This document shows positions 1 through 8,873 of a DNA stretch of 64,000 nt, piece by piece. A program made the translations under genes and the position numbers. Positions within the stretch are counted from its first letter, which is position 1. The number at the start of each line of letters is the position of its first letter. A model generated the notes under the pieces. The model searched no databases. It was not told where the DNA came from and saw nothing but the letters and a program-made list of their open reading frames with translations. The DNA is from Streptomyces sp. NL15-2K (GTDB taxonomy: Bacteria > Actinomycetota > Actinomycetes > Streptomycetales > Streptomycetaceae), in the NCBI RefSeq assembly GCF_030551255.1, contig NZ_CP130630.1, positions 9,609,001 to 9,673,000 on the forward strand, in the 5' to 3' direction.

Positions 1-2940
1 AGTTCCTTCGGCTTCGGCGGTGCCAACGCCCATGTGGTGCTTGAGGAGTACCGCGGCGGGTCGGCCGGCCGCGGTACTCCCGGGCCGCAACTCGTCGTGC
101 TGAGCGCCGTTCATCAGGAGCAGCTGACCGAGTACGCCATCGGCCTGCTGGCGCACGTCGAACGGGACCTGTTCCGGGGCGCCGACGCGGATGCCGATCT
201 GGCCGATCTGGCCTGGACCCTGCAGACGGGACGCCCCGAACTGCCGTGCCGGCTCGCCCTGGTGGCATCCAGCCGGGAGGAACTGACCGCCGCACTGCGC
301 GCCGTGATCGAGGGGTCCGTGCCCTCCGACGGCACCGTCGCGCTCGGCCGGGCCGAAGGCGGCGCCGACCTCGCGGCGCTCGTCGGCCCGGATCCCGCGC
401 GACTGCTCGCCTCGGGAGCCGAGGAGGGCCTGCGTCGCATCGGCTCCCTCTGGGCGCGTGGAGCGACGATGGACTGGTCGGCGCTGCACGGTGGCGGACG
501 CCGACCAGCCCGGCTGCACCTGCCGACCTATCCGTTCGCCCGGCAGAGCTACTGGCTTCCCGAGACCGCGGTCACGACGCCGTCCGCGGTCCCCCCGGCG
601 CCGCTGCCTGCCGACGAGCCGGTCCTTGAGGCCCGGCCGCAGCCGGAACCGCGAGCGAGCCGGGCCGTCGATCCCGCGGTCGCTGTCCGCCCGGCTCCTG
701 CTCGGGTCGAGGCTCCGCCTCCCACTCCTGCTCGGGTCGAGGCTCCGCCTCCCACTCCTGCTCGGGTCGAGGCTCCGCCTCCCACCCAGGCCCCGGCCCC
801 GCCTTCCGCCCCTGTCCTGGCCCCGCTCGCCGCCGCTGTCGCCGCGCGGCCCCCGGCCGGAACCGTGGAAGAACTCGGAGCCATCATCGCCGAAGGCGTC
901 GGCATGACCGCCGGAAGCCTCGATCTCGACCGGGACTTCGCCTCGTACGGCATCGACTCCATCGCCGCGCTGCGCATCATGCAGCGCGTCCAGGCCCGGT
1001 TCGGCGAGGACGTCCCGATGGCCGCCATCTTCGAGTACTCCACGGTCCGCGACCTGGCGGCCCACCTGGCGGCGGACGGGCATGCGGCGGACGCGCCCGC
1101 CGCGGAGCGGGAACCCGCACCGGACGAACAGCGCACGGCACCCGGCACCGAGACGCCGGTCCAGGCCCCGCCCCCGGTGCCCCTCGAAGCCAGGGTCTTC
1201 GAACTGGCCCCGCCCGCGGACCACGAAAGCCCACCCGTTTTCGCCCTGTACGGGGACACCGGTGAACTCAGCTGGCTGGTCAACCTCCTTGACGGCCTGA
1301 CAGGAGCGGGAGCGGTCCTCGGCGTCCAGGCCCCGGGGTTCGGAACACAGCCGCCCGCCTCCACCGCCACGATGGCCGAACTCGGCCAGGCCTGTGCCGA
1401 GGCGGTCCTGCGTGAACGGCGCTTCGGACCTTTCCGGCTGGCCGGATACTCGACCGGCGCGCTGGTGGCCGTCGAGGCGGCCCGTGCTCTCGCCGAACAG
1501 GGCCACGAGGTCGAACAGTTGACCCTCGTCGCCCCCGCTGTGCCCGGACGCCCCGCGGGCGGCGACGAGGCCGACGAGGTCCGCGCCGCCGCGATCGATC
1601 TCGGCGAGGCGTGGGGCGCCCGCGAGCGGCTGGACGAGGAGATGTTGCCCGCCGGTTCCGACGTACCCACGGTGGCGGCCGGCGCCGCCCGCGTGCTGAG
1701 CGCACTCGCCGAGCCGCCCCTGCCCGAGGGCAAACTGGCCCCCTGGTTGTCGGCGGCGGGCGCCTGGCGGGGCACGCTCGGCCGGGCCGCTGCGGACTAC
1801 GCGCCCAAACCGCTGGCCGGCGCGGACCGCACGGTGATTCTCACCGTCGCCGAGACCGAACCGGCCGAGTGGCATCGCCTGATCGTCCCGCCACCAGTCG
1901 TACGCGAATTCCCGTCGGGAGTGAGCCTGTTGGGTGATCCGTCGGCGGCGGACCGACTCCGCGACGCCGACCCGTTCACGAACGCAGAGCGGGACTCGCA
2001 GCCGGAGCCGAACACCGCGGACGGGTACGAGAACACCGACGAGGACGAGGGCGCCCATCTGGTGTCCGTGAACGGTGGTGGCGAGCGCCCTGCCACCTTC
2101 TGGACCCACCACCTCTTCGGCGACGTCAGCTACTGCGTCTACCTCTCCCGCCATCTGGGCCCCGACTACCCGGTGTTCGCCATGGAACAGGTCGACTACG
2201 AGCTGTCCTTCCGGTCGTTCGACGACATCCAGCAGATGAGCGCCGCCTATCTGGCCGCGCTGCGCCGGCGCAAGCCGCACGGCCCCTACCGGATAGGCGG
2301 CTGTTCCTTCGGCGGCGTTGTCGCCTATGAGATGACGCAACAGCTGCTGGCTGCGGGGGAGGAGGTCTCCCATCTGTACCTGGTGGACCCGCTGATGCCC
2401 GGCACCGGTGCGTGGGACGGCGTGGACGCGAGCGGTATCGAGGAGAGCGAGGGCGAGAACCTGGCCCTCATGCTCATCGGCAACTCCGCATGCCAGCTGT
2501 GGCGGGTCGACGAGCAGATCGGCGTGGAGCTACTACGCGGTCTCACCCTTGACGAGCAGTTCGACGCGATGGCCCGGCATGTCGTCGGCAACTCGCCGGC
2601 CACCCTGGCCCACGACCACGTGCTGAAGCTGATGCGCAGCAAGTGGGACGTGCTCCAGCTCAACGGCAAACTGCTCGACGGCTACGAGGCGGTGCCGCTG
2701 CCCGTGGCGGTGGACGTCACCGTCTTCCACGCCGAGCGGGGCTTTTCCGCCCCGGGCAACCCCTTCGGCATGCCGGCCATACCGCGGACGGACGGAGACA
2801 CCAGCAACGGGCTCGCCGGCCTCGTCTCTTCGACGTGTCTGACCGTCCATGCCATGGACGCCGACCACTTCACCATCGTGCTGGAGGAGAACCTCCAGCG
2901 GATCGCGGGCCTGCTGCGGCCCTCGCTGGACCAGGAGTGA
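1..2940 (+). CDS. PKS megasynthase C-terminus: KS end, ACP, tandem thioesterases (5' partial)
   Basis: The frame is open from base 1, so the gene begins upstream. The first residues (SFGFGGANAHVVLEE) are the last conserved block of a ketosynthase, including its second catalytic His. A linker ends in LPTYPFARQSYWLPE. With no acyltransferase following, this is the post-KS arrangement seen in trans-AT or AT-less modules. A Pro/Ala-rich stretch follows, then an ACP with the phosphopantetheine Ser at about residue 320 (GIDSIAAL). Two thioesterase domains come next: TE1 with GYSTG (Ser about 484) and TE2 with GCSFGG (Ser about 769) and a C-terminal DADHF histidine. TE1 shows no such His. The product would be released here. 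The monooxygenase gene follows 3 bp after the stop. Confidence 0.88.
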   Translation, partial: SSFGFGGANAHVVLEEYRGGSAGRGTPGPQLVVLSAVHQEQLTEYAIGLLAHVERDLFRGADADADLADLAWTLQTGRPELPCRLALVASSREELTAALRAVIEGSVPSDGTVALGRAEGGADLAALVGPDPARLLASGAEEGLRRIGSLWARGATMDWSALHGGGRRPARLHLPTYPFARQSYWLPETAVTTPSAVPPAPLPADEPVLEARPQPEPRASRAVDPAVAVRPAPARVEAPPPTPARVEAPPPTPARVEAPPPTQAPAPPSAPVLAPLAAAVAARPPAGTVEELGAIIAEGVGMTAGSLDLDRDFASYGIDSIAALRIMQRVQARFGEDVPMAAIFEYSTVRDLAAHLAADGHAADAPAAEREPAPDEQRTAPGTETPVQAPPPVPLEARVFELAPPADHESPPVFALYGDTGELSWLVNLLDGLTGAGAVLGVQAPGFGTQPPASTATMAELGQACAEAVLRERRFGPFRLAGYSTGALVAVEAARALAEQGHEVEQLTLVAPAVPGRPAGGDEADEVRAAAIDLGEAWGARERLDEEMLPAGSDVPTVAAGAARVLSALAEPPLPEGKLAPWLSAAGAWRGTLGRAAADYAPKPLAGADRTVILTVAETEPAEWHRLIVPPPVVREFPSGVSLLGDPSAADRLRDADPFTNAERDSQPEPNTADGYENTDEDEGAHLVSVNGGGERPATFWTHHLFGDVSYCVYLSRHLGPDYPVFAMEQVDYELSFRSFDDIQQMSAAYLAALRRRKPHGPYRIGGCSFGGVVAYEMTQQLLAAGEEVSHLYLVDPLMPGTGAWDGVDASGIEESEGENLALMLIGNSACQLWRVDEQIGVELLRGLTLDEQFDAMARHVVGNSPATLAHDHVLKLMRSKWDVLQLNGKLLDGYEAVPLPVAVDVTVFHAERGFSAPGNPFGMPAIPRTDGDTSNGLAGLVSSTCLTVHAMDADHFTIVLEENLQRIAGLLRPSLDQE
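696..785 (+). repeat. 30-bp in-frame tandem repeat in the KS-ACP linker
   Basis: Three near-perfect 30-bp units (about 696-720 partial, 721-750, 751-780, with a 5-base tail) encode the ten-residue unit PARVEAPPPT. They lengthen a flexible Pro/Ala-rich linker between the post-KS region and the ACP. The unit length keeps the frame, so copy number could vary by slippage without breaking the protein. Confidence 0.9.
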
Positions 2941-2943
2941 GCG

Positions 2944-4020
2944 ATGGATTTCAGTGTGTACTTCTTCGCCGCGGACGACCGGCGGACACCGCGCGAGCGG
3001 TATCGGTTCATCCTCGACGTGGCCCGCTTCATCGACTCGCGCGGGTTCCGCGCGATCTGGGTCCCCGAGCGTCACTTCCAGGAGTTCGGCGGCAGCTTCC
3101 CCAACCCCTCGGTGCTGGCCGCCGCCATCGCGGCCGTCACCGAGCGGATCCAGTTGCGCGCGGGCAGCGTGGTCGTGCCGCACCACCATCCGGTGCGCAT
3201 AGTCGAGGAATGGGCTCTGGTCGACCAGTTGTCCGGCGGGCGGGTGGGCCTGTGCCTGGCCACCGGCTGGCACCGCGGCGACTTCGTGTTCCAGCCCGAG
3301 CACTTCACCGACCGACGGGAGTACACCCTCGCCACCATCGACACCCTGCGAGCCCTGTGGCGGGGGGAGCCGACATCCTTCGAGGGGCCCGAGGACAGCA
3401 CACTGTCGGTCCGCACCTACCCCCGCCCGCACCAGCCGGAACTGCCGCTCTGGATGGTGCACACGTCCAACCCGGAGACCTGGCTGGAGGCCGGCCGCCG
3501 CGACCTGGGCGTGCTGACGCTGCTGGACAGCTGGGAACGGCTGGCGGACAACATCGCCGCCTACCGCAAGGCCCGCTCCGCCGCGGGGCTCGACCCGGCC
3601 GCGGGTGTGGTCACCGTCGGCATGCACACGTACGTCGGCGAGGACGAGGAGCAGGTGTGGGCGCTGGTGCGCGATCCGGTGCGGCGCTATCTGTCCACGT
3701 TCCTCAGCCAGAAGCGCAGCGACGACACCTCGTCCGACATGTCGGACGAGGAGCAGGAACAACTCGCCGGCCTCGTGGCCCGGGACTTCTACGACCGCCG
3801 CTCGCTGCTGGGAACCCCGGCGAAGTGCACCGAGGTGGTCGAGCGGCTGTCCGGGATCGGTGTGGACGAGATCGCCTGCCTGGTCGACTTCGGACTGCCC
3901 TTCGACGAGGTGATGGCCGGCCTGCCCAGGCTGGACGCACTGCGCCGGACCTGCCTGCCGCCGGCTACGGACGACGACCGGCCCCGGCCGCGCACACTGG
4001 CGGGCTACTACGACCAGTGA
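2944..4020 (+). CDS. Luciferase-like FMN monooxygenase of the natural-product (MupA-like) type
   Basis: This 358-residue protein has the TIM-barrel flavin monooxygenase pattern. It opens with MDFSVYFFAADD; the stretches WVPERHFQEFGG, SVVVPHHHPVRIVEEWA and GRVGLCLATGWH are characteristic of the luciferase-like family found inside or beside PKS/NRPS modules. Members oxidise carrier-bound intermediates, for example by alpha- or beta-hydroxylation or Baeyer-Villiger-type insertion; the substrate here cannot be read from sequence. ATG at 2944 lies 3 bp after the PKS stop, with the ribosome site GGAG inside the PKS end, so the two are translationally linked. A strong hairpin follows the stop and marks the end of this operon. 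Confidence 0.87.
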   Translation: MDFSVYFFAADDRRTPRERYRFILDVARFIDSRGFRAIWVPERHFQEFGGSFPNPSVLAAAIAAVTERIQLRAGSVVVPHHHPVRIVEEWALVDQLSGGRVGLCLATGWHRGDFVFQPEHFTDRREYTLATIDTLRALWRGEPTSFEGPEDSTLSVRTYPRPHQPELPLWMVHTSNPETWLEAGRRDLGVLTLLDSWERLADNIAAYRKARSAAGLDPAAGVVTVGMHTYVGEDEEQVWALVRDPVRRYLSTFLSQKRSDDTSSDMSDEEQEQLAGLVARDFYDRRSLLGTPAKCTEVVERLSGIGVDEIACLVDFGLPFDEVMAGLPRLDALRRTCLPPATDDDRPRPRTLAGYYDQ

Positions 4021-4052
4021 GCGTCCCGGATCGGTGACCGCTTCGGACAGCG

Positions 4053-4081
4053 CGGTGCCCCGCCACGCGGGCGGGGCACCG
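4053..4081. terminator. Hairpin between convergent genes
   Basis: A perfect 12-bp stem (4053-4064 with 4070-4081) encloses a 5-base loop. It sits between the stop of the monooxygenase gene and the stop of the convergent thioesterase gene. There is no T tract, as is usual in Streptomyces. It can serve both strands. Confidence 0.85.
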
Positions 4082-4089
4082 GGTCCGTG

Positions 4090-4845
4090 TCAGCCGGCCT
4101 GTTCGACGAGGAGTTTCACCACCGATTCGCGGGAGGTCTGGAAGAAGAAATGGTCACCAGGTAGCGCGTTGAGGGTGAATTTCCCCGACGTGTGCACCTG
4201 CCATGCTTCCAGATCGGAAATTCGGCATTCCGTGTCCGATTTTCCGCCGAAGGTTGACAGTGGGCATTCGAGTGGTGGTTCCGGAATGTATTGATAGGTT
4301 TCCTCGACAGCGACGTCCGCCCGCATGGCCGGAACATATACCTCCTTCATTTCCGCGTCCTCGCGCAGTGCTTGCGGGACGCTGTGGCAGCGCGCGTCGA
4401 GCGCGTCGAGGAAGCTGTCGGCGGGCAGCTCGTGGATCGGCGCGTAACGCGGCGGAAGGTGCGGTGCGGGTTGCGCGGACACGGCGAGCAGGGCGGGCTG
4501 CCGCCCATGGTCCCGGCGCAGCCGACGAGCGATGTCGAACGCGACGAGCGCACCCGAACTATGCCCGAAGAGCGCGAAGTCGCTGTTCAGGGCCTCCGCG
4601 CAGGCGGCGGCCGCCGGTATGGTCAGCTCGCTCATCGAGGTGGCGAGCGGCTCCGAACGACGGACCTCGCGGCCCGGCAGGCGGAGCATCCACAGCTCGA
4701 CGTCCGGCGGCAGTAGATCTGCGATGCCGTGGTAGGCGGCGGTTCCACTGCCGGCCCAGGGCACGGCCAGGACGGTCAGCCGGGGGTTCTGCCTGCGCCC
4801 GGCGCGGAGAAACCAGCGGTCGGAATCCAGCTGAATCTCGGTCAT
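4090..4845 (-). CDS. Type II thioesterase (proofreading hydrolase)
   Basis: This 251-residue alpha/beta hydrolase has the nucleophile elbow FALFGHSSGA (Ser96), the early FAVP-like stretch VLAVPWAGSGTAAYHG, the LRLPGRE motif near residue 60, and the catalytic His in LPGDHFFF close to the C-terminus. All are typical of GrsT/RifR-type editing thioesterases, which release misprimed acyl groups from carrier proteins. It is transcribed away from the adenylation gene and is one of two such enzymes in this cluster (see 7465). The two are clearly different proteins and may edit different carriers. Confidence 0.9.
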   Translation of the reverse strand: MTEIQLDSDRWFLRAGRRQNPRLTVLAVPWAGSGTAAYHGIADLLPPDVELWMLRLPGREVRRSEPLATSMSELTIPAAAACAEALNSDFALFGHSSGALVAFDIARRLRRDHGRQPALLAVSAQPAPHLPPRYAPIHELPADSFLDALDARCHSVPQALREDAEMKEVYVPAMRADVAVEETYQYIPEPPLECPLSTFGGKSDTECRISDLEAWQVHTSGKFTLNALPGDHFFFQTSRESVVKLLVEQAG

Positions 4846-5087
4846 GTGCTGAGATGATAGAGCAGTGTGAGCCCGGGTCCGTCAAGCATTCGAAAGAATT
4901 CGCGGACGGATGCCGGAGGGTGTCCGCAGGGCGCCGAAAGAGTCCGTCGGAGATCGTTGATCGACTAGTAGGAAATTTGCTCCGGAGACTATTGTGCGGG
5001 CCGTGTTCGGATCGCTAGTATCGAGCGCTGTCGGGGCCCACGGAAATTTCATCAGTGAATTCTCACCGCCGTAGGAGGAATCGACTC
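4846..5087. promoter_or_regulatory. Divergent control region between thioesterase and adenylation gene
   Basis: A 242-bp non-coding gap separates two divergent starts. It is locally richer in A and T than its surroundings, especially 4960-5055. A strong AGGAGG-type ribosome site at 5072-5078 serves the plus-strand gene. I could not define the -35 and -10 boxes with confidence. Confidence 0.5.
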
Positions 5088-6911
5088 ATGCGCGATGCCA
5101 GGACTGACGGCGACGTGGACCGGCACTCCGGGTGGACCCTGCACGGACTGGCGCTGGCGCAGGCCGAGCAGCGCCCGGAGGCCACGGCCGTCCGGCACGC
5201 GGGCCGGGAGATGACCTACCGCGAACTCGACGCACGCAGTGCCGCCCTGGCCCGCCTGCTGCTGCGGCGGGGGGTGGGCCCCGGTGAACTGGTCGGGGTG
5301 TCCATGGCACCCGCTGCGGAGCTGGTGGTCGCGGTGCTCGGCGTCATGCGGGCCGGCGCGGCCTACGTCGCCGTCGACCCCGCGTATCCCGAGGAGCGGA
5401 TCCGGTTCATCCTCACCGACAGCGGCGCCCGGACCGTCCTGGTGGACGAGGCCGCGGCCTGGGTCCCCGGTCTGGCGGGACTGGAGGGCCTGCGGGCGGA
5501 CCGGACCACCGACCCGGACGGGACACTTCCGCTCCCGGAGGTCGACCCCGCCCAACTGCCGTACCTCATCTACACCTCGGGCTCGACCGGCCGTCCCAAG
5601 GGCGCCATGAACCGGCACGGCGGTGTGGCGCACACAATGCGGACCCTGGCCGAGGCGCTCGGCCTGGACCACACCGACCGCGTGCTCCAGGTGTCCTCCC
5701 TCAACTTCGACCTCTCGGTGATCGAGATCTTCGCGACCTTCGCCGTCGGTGGCACCGTGGTCATCCCGAGCGAGACCGACCGCACCGACCCGGGGGCGCT
5801 GCTGGATCTGCTGGCCGCCGAGTCGGTCACGACCTGGTCCTCGGCACCGGCGCTGCTGCGCCCGGTCACCGACACCGCCCGGCGGCGGGGGAACGGACTG
5901 CCCGCGACGCTGCGCACCGTGGTCCTGGCAGGCGACCGCTTCCCGCCCTCCATGGTGGCCACACTGGCCGAACTGGGCCCCGGCATCCGTGCGCACAACG
6001 TGGCCGGGATGACCGAGGTGTCCTGCTGCAGCACGGTGTTCGCGGTGCGCAAGGAGGACGCGGAGCGGGACGCGATCCCCTGGGGCCGCACCCTGCCGGG
6101 CCACACCGCGTACGTCCTCGACGACCAGGGGCGCACGGTGCGCGACGGCGAGCGTGGCGAGCTCTACATCGGCGGAGTGGGAGTGGGCCAGGGCTACTGG
6201 CAGCGCCCGGAGCTGACCCGCGAGCGGTTCCTGCCGGATCCCTTCGCCACGGCGGCGGGCGCGACCATGTACCGCACGGGAGACCTCGCGGCCGTCCTGC
6301 CCGACGGCGGCATCGAGTTCTTCGGCCGCCTGGACGGCCAGGTGAAGATCCGGGGCGTCCGGGTGGAGACGGGGGAGCTGGAGACGGCGCTGGAACAGCA
6401 CGCGGACATCCGCGAGGCCGTCGTCGTGGCCCGCCATCCCCGGGTCGGTGAGGGTGTCCTCGTCGGTTACGTCGTGCCGGAGGCCGGCCGCTTGCTGACC
6501 CCGGCCCAGTGCCGCGAGCACTTGGCCCGGACGGTACCCGCGCACTCCATACCCACCCGCTTCTTCTTCCTCTCGGGTATCCCGCTGCTCCCGAACGGCA
6601 AGGCGGACCGCTCCGCGCTTCCCTTCCCCGAGGAGGCGGCACAGCCCGAACAGGCCGCCGCCGAACAGGGCGACGCCCTGCTGACCGCGGTGATCCGGGT
6701 CTGGGAGGAGGTCCTCGGCCGTCCGGGCGTCGGAGCCCACGACGAGTTCAGCGAGCTCGGCGGCCAGTCCCTGGCCGCCATGGAGATCGTCGGACGGATC
6801 CGTGAGGGCTGGGGAGCCCACACCGGCCTCGCGGCCTTCCTGGACCACTCGACCCCCGCACGCTACGCCGTGCATCTGCGCTCGGTAGGCGCCACCGCGC
6901 CCGAGAACTGA
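5088..6911 (+). CDS. Stand-alone NRPS adenylation-carrier (A-PCP) didomain
   Basis: This 607-residue protein activates an amino or aryl acid with ATP and loads it on its own carrier domain. Adenylation motifs run in order: YTSGSTGRPKGA (A3), GMTEVSCC (A5, Met where Pro is usual), GELYIGG, YRTGDLA (A7), GRLDGQVKIRGVRVE (A8) and PLLPNGKADR with the A10 lysine. The carrier domain follows with LGGQSL, where Ser takes phosphopantetheine, near residue 565. There is no condensation domain, so the loaded monomer must be passed on in trans. My reading of the pocket lining (Asp-Leu-Ile-?-Val-Ala-Val-Cys-Cys-Lys) does not match a code I know. ATG 5088 is chosen over 5055 because of the AGGAGG site 10 bases upstream. 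Confidence 0.9.
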   Translation: MRDARTDGDVDRHSGWTLHGLALAQAEQRPEATAVRHAGREMTYRELDARSAALARLLLRRGVGPGELVGVSMAPAAELVVAVLGVMRAGAAYVAVDPAYPEERIRFILTDSGARTVLVDEAAAWVPGLAGLEGLRADRTTDPDGTLPLPEVDPAQLPYLIYTSGSTGRPKGAMNRHGGVAHTMRTLAEALGLDHTDRVLQVSSLNFDLSVIEIFATFAVGGTVVIPSETDRTDPGALLDLLAAESVTTWSSAPALLRPVTDTARRRGNGLPATLRTVVLAGDRFPPSMVATLAELGPGIRAHNVAGMTEVSCCSTVFAVRKEDAERDAIPWGRTLPGHTAYVLDDQGRTVRDGERGELYIGGVGVGQGYWQRPELTRERFLPDPFATAAGATMYRTGDLAAVLPDGGIEFFGRLDGQVKIRGVRVETGELETALEQHADIREAVVVARHPRVGEGVLVGYVVPEAGRLLTPAQCREHLARTVPAHSIPTRFFFLSGIPLLPNGKADRSALPFPEEAAQPEQAAAEQGDALLTAVIRVWEEVLGRPGVGAHDEFSELGGQSLAAMEIVGRIREGWGAHTGLAAFLDHSTPARYAVHLRSVGATAPEN

Positions 6912-6953
6912 CGGAACATCACCTCCATCCATCGCCAGAGAAGGGCACGCCCG

Positions 6954-7439
6954 ATGACCACAGGTTCCGCCATCCCGCAGGCCGAACGGGAGATCGTCAC
7001 CCGGATCGGCCGCTACTACGAGAAGGACGGCATGGCCGCCGACCGCGGAGAGGTGATCGGCTACCTGCTGATATCCGACCCGCCGCGTCAGCGTGCGTCC
7101 GACATCAGCGCCAGGCTGGGCATCTCCCGCGACGCGGTGGACAAGATGTCCGACCAGCTGGTCCCGGCCGAATTCTTCATTCGTGAGGACGCCGAGGACG
7201 GCGACTACTACCTCACCCTCCAGGACGCCACCTGGCCCCGGGTCATCCAGCACACCTTCCTCAGCTGGCCGAACTTCCACCAGACGATGGCGGAGGGCCT
7301 CAAGGCCCTCGAAGCCGAAGGCGTCGACTCGGCGCGACTGGCCCGGCTGCGGAACATGGAGAAGCTCTTTCGCTACCTCGCCGCCGAGATGCCGGCCCTC
7401 TGGCACCGCTACGAGAAGACCAGCGCCGACCTCGCCTGA
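6954..7439 (+). CDS. GbsR/MarR-like winged-helix regulator
   Basis: This 161-residue protein has an N-terminal helix (AEREIVTRIGRYYEKDGM), then GEVIGYLLISDPP and a helix-turn-helix (ASDISARLGISRDAVDKMSD). A wing and an all-helical dimerisation tail follow. The plan is the same as in the protein at 8388 (GRVIGWLLICDPPEQ), so the cluster holds two related regulators of the GbsR/MarR type. The helix-turn-helix and fold are read from sequence; the ligand and target are unknown. The recognition helix and wing look less basic than usual, so DNA binding is probable, not certain. It lies in line with the A-PCP and thioesterase genes. Confidence 0.7.
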   Translation: MTTGSAIPQAEREIVTRIGRYYEKDGMAADRGEVIGYLLISDPPRQRASDISARLGISRDAVDKMSDQLVPAEFFIREDAEDGDYYLTLQDATWPRVIQHTFLSWPNFHQTMAEGLKALEAEGVDSARLARLRNMEKLFRYLAAEMPALWHRYEKTSADLA

Positions 7440-7464
7440 CGTGTCCTGAAGGGGGAACTCATCG

Positions 7465-8250
7465 ATGCAGACACCGGCTTCGGCTGCCCGTCAGGCGGTC
7501 GACCCCAGGTGGGTGCTCCGCCCGGAGCCCCGGGACGACGCCGCGCTGCGGCTGCTCTGCGTGCCGTACGCCGGGGGAGGTACCACCGTTTTCCACGGCT
7601 GGGTGGCCGGACTGCCCGACTGGATCGACGTATGGCTCCTGCGGCTGCCGGGGCGTGAGGTGCGGCTGCGGGAGGAGCCGCGGACCGACCTGCTGGCCCT
7701 GGCCAGGGAGGCGGCGGGGGCGCTGGCGCCCGCTCTCGACCGTCCGTTCGCCCTGTTCGGCCACAGCCTGGGTGCGCTCATCGCCTACGAGGTCGCGCGG
7801 GAACTGCGCCGTACGCACCAGCTGGAAGCCTCCCACCTGACGGTCTCGGCGCGGAGCACACCGGAGATCCCCCAGCCCGGCCGGATGTCCCATCTGCTCT
7901 CCGACGACGAGTTCCTGGACGCCCTGGACCGTCGCTTCCGCGCCGTGCCGGAACAGATCCGCCGGGATCCGGAGATGCGGGCCCTCTATCTGCCGGTACT
8001 GCGCGGCGACATCACCATGCTGGAGACCTACCGCTACCGCGCCGAGCGGCCGTTGCGCTGCCCGATCACCGCGCTCTGCGGCAGCGAGGACCCAGAGGCG
8101 AGCGAGGAGGAAATGCGAGGCTGGCGGCACCACAGCAGGGGCGGTTTCGCCCAACACTCCTACAGCGGCGGTCACTTCTTCCTCCAGGAGCACCGCGAGT
8201 CCCTCCTCGACCGGCTGACACAGGACCTGGCACGCACGGTGGTGCCCTAG
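7465..8250 (+). CDS. Second type II thioesterase
   Basis: This 261-residue hydrolase has LLCVPYAGGGTTVFHGW at the start, LRLPGREVRL, the nucleophile elbow FALFGHSLGA (Ser101), and the histidine motif GGHFFLQEH near the C-terminus. It is an editing thioesterase acting on acyl carriers in the cytoplasm. It follows the regulator gene by 25 bp with a purine-rich ribosome site (GAAGGGGGAA), so it is likely co-transcribed with the A-PCP gene. Confidence 0.9.
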   Translation: MQTPASAARQAVDPRWVLRPEPRDDAALRLLCVPYAGGGTTVFHGWVAGLPDWIDVWLLRLPGREVRLREEPRTDLLALAREAAGALAPALDRPFALFGHSLGALIAYEVARELRRTHQLEASHLTVSARSTPEIPQPGRMSHLLSDDEFLDALDRRFRAVPEQIRRDPEMRALYLPVLRGDITMLETYRYRAERPLRCPITALCGSEDPEASEEEMRGWRHHSRGGFAQHSYSGGHFFLQEHRESLLDRLTQDLARTVVP

Positions 8251-8351
8251 CCAGTCCAGTCCGCTCCCGTGCGGTCCGCTCCGCCCGGGACCGTTGATGT
8301 CAGCCCGTGCGCGCCGGGGCACCGATACGGAGGACTCCGGTTCCGCTTGTA

Positions 8352-8390
8352 TTGCAGATACAGTATGTTCAGCATAGACTGAACATCATG
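8352..8390 (+). promoter_or_regulatory. Promoter with overlapping operator, likely leaderless
   Basis: A perfect 8-bp inverted repeat (ATGTTCAG at 8365-8372, CTGAACAT at 8379-8386, 6-base spacer) ends directly before the ATG at 8388. A candidate -35 TTGCAG (8352) and -10 TAGACT (8375) are 17 bp apart. The -10 lies inside the repeat and would place the transcript start at or next to the ATG. This suggests a leaderless mRNA repressed by the regulator it encodes. Confidence 0.65.
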
Positions 8391-8873
8391 GCTATTACAC
8401 ACGACGAGGCAGTGCGCTTCGCCGAGGACGTGGCCCTGTACTTCGAACAGGACGCCGGACTTCCGAGGATCTCCGGTCGCGTCATCGGGTGGCTGCTCAT
8501 CTGCGATCCGCCGGAGCAGACGGCGGGTCAGCTGGCGGAGACCCTTCAGGCGAGCAAAGCGTCGATCTCCACGTCGACCCGGCAGTTGATACAGGCGGGA
8601 CTGGTGGAGAAGGTCTCGGCCCCGGGTGACCGGCGCACGTACTACCGGATCAACGACAGCGGCTGGGTCGACTCGGTGTTCGAGCGGCTCGCGGCTGTCA
8701 CCAACATCCTCAAGGTGCTGGAGAAAGGCAGCGAACTCCTCGCGCAGGACACACCGGCCCGCCGGGCGCGCCTGGAGAACGTCGCGGACCTGTACCGCTG
8801 GATGCAACGCGAACTTCCGCCGCTGCTCGCCCGTCACCGGGAGCAACGGCTTCTCAACGGAGGAAAGAAGTGA
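8388..8873 (+). CDS. GbsR/MarR-family regulator of the adjacent ABC exporter
   Basis: This 161-residue protein has a helix-turn-helix at GQLAETLQASKASISTSTRQL followed by a wing (APGDRRTYYRI) and a long helical C-terminus. That is the layout of GbsR/MarR-type regulators often found in front of ABC-2 exporters. The stop overlaps the start of the ATPase gene by 4 bases, so regulator, ATPase and permease form one operon, probably autoregulated through the palindrome just before the start codon. ATG 8388 is preferred over the longer frame from 8307 because the promoter and operator lie in that stretch. Confidence 0.85.
   Translation: MAITHDEAVRFAEDVALYFEQDAGLPRISGRVIGWLLICDPPEQTAGQLAETLQASKASISTSTRQLIQAGLVEKVSAPGDRRTYYRINDSGWVDSVFERLAAVTNILKVLEKGSELLAQDTPARRARLENVADLYRWMQRELPPLLARHREQRLLNGGKK

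Noticed and set aside
696..785. Repeat array considered as a CRISPR
   Set aside because: The units are directly adjacent without spacers and encode an in-frame Pro/Ala linker. No cas genes are present and no other array was seen in the window.
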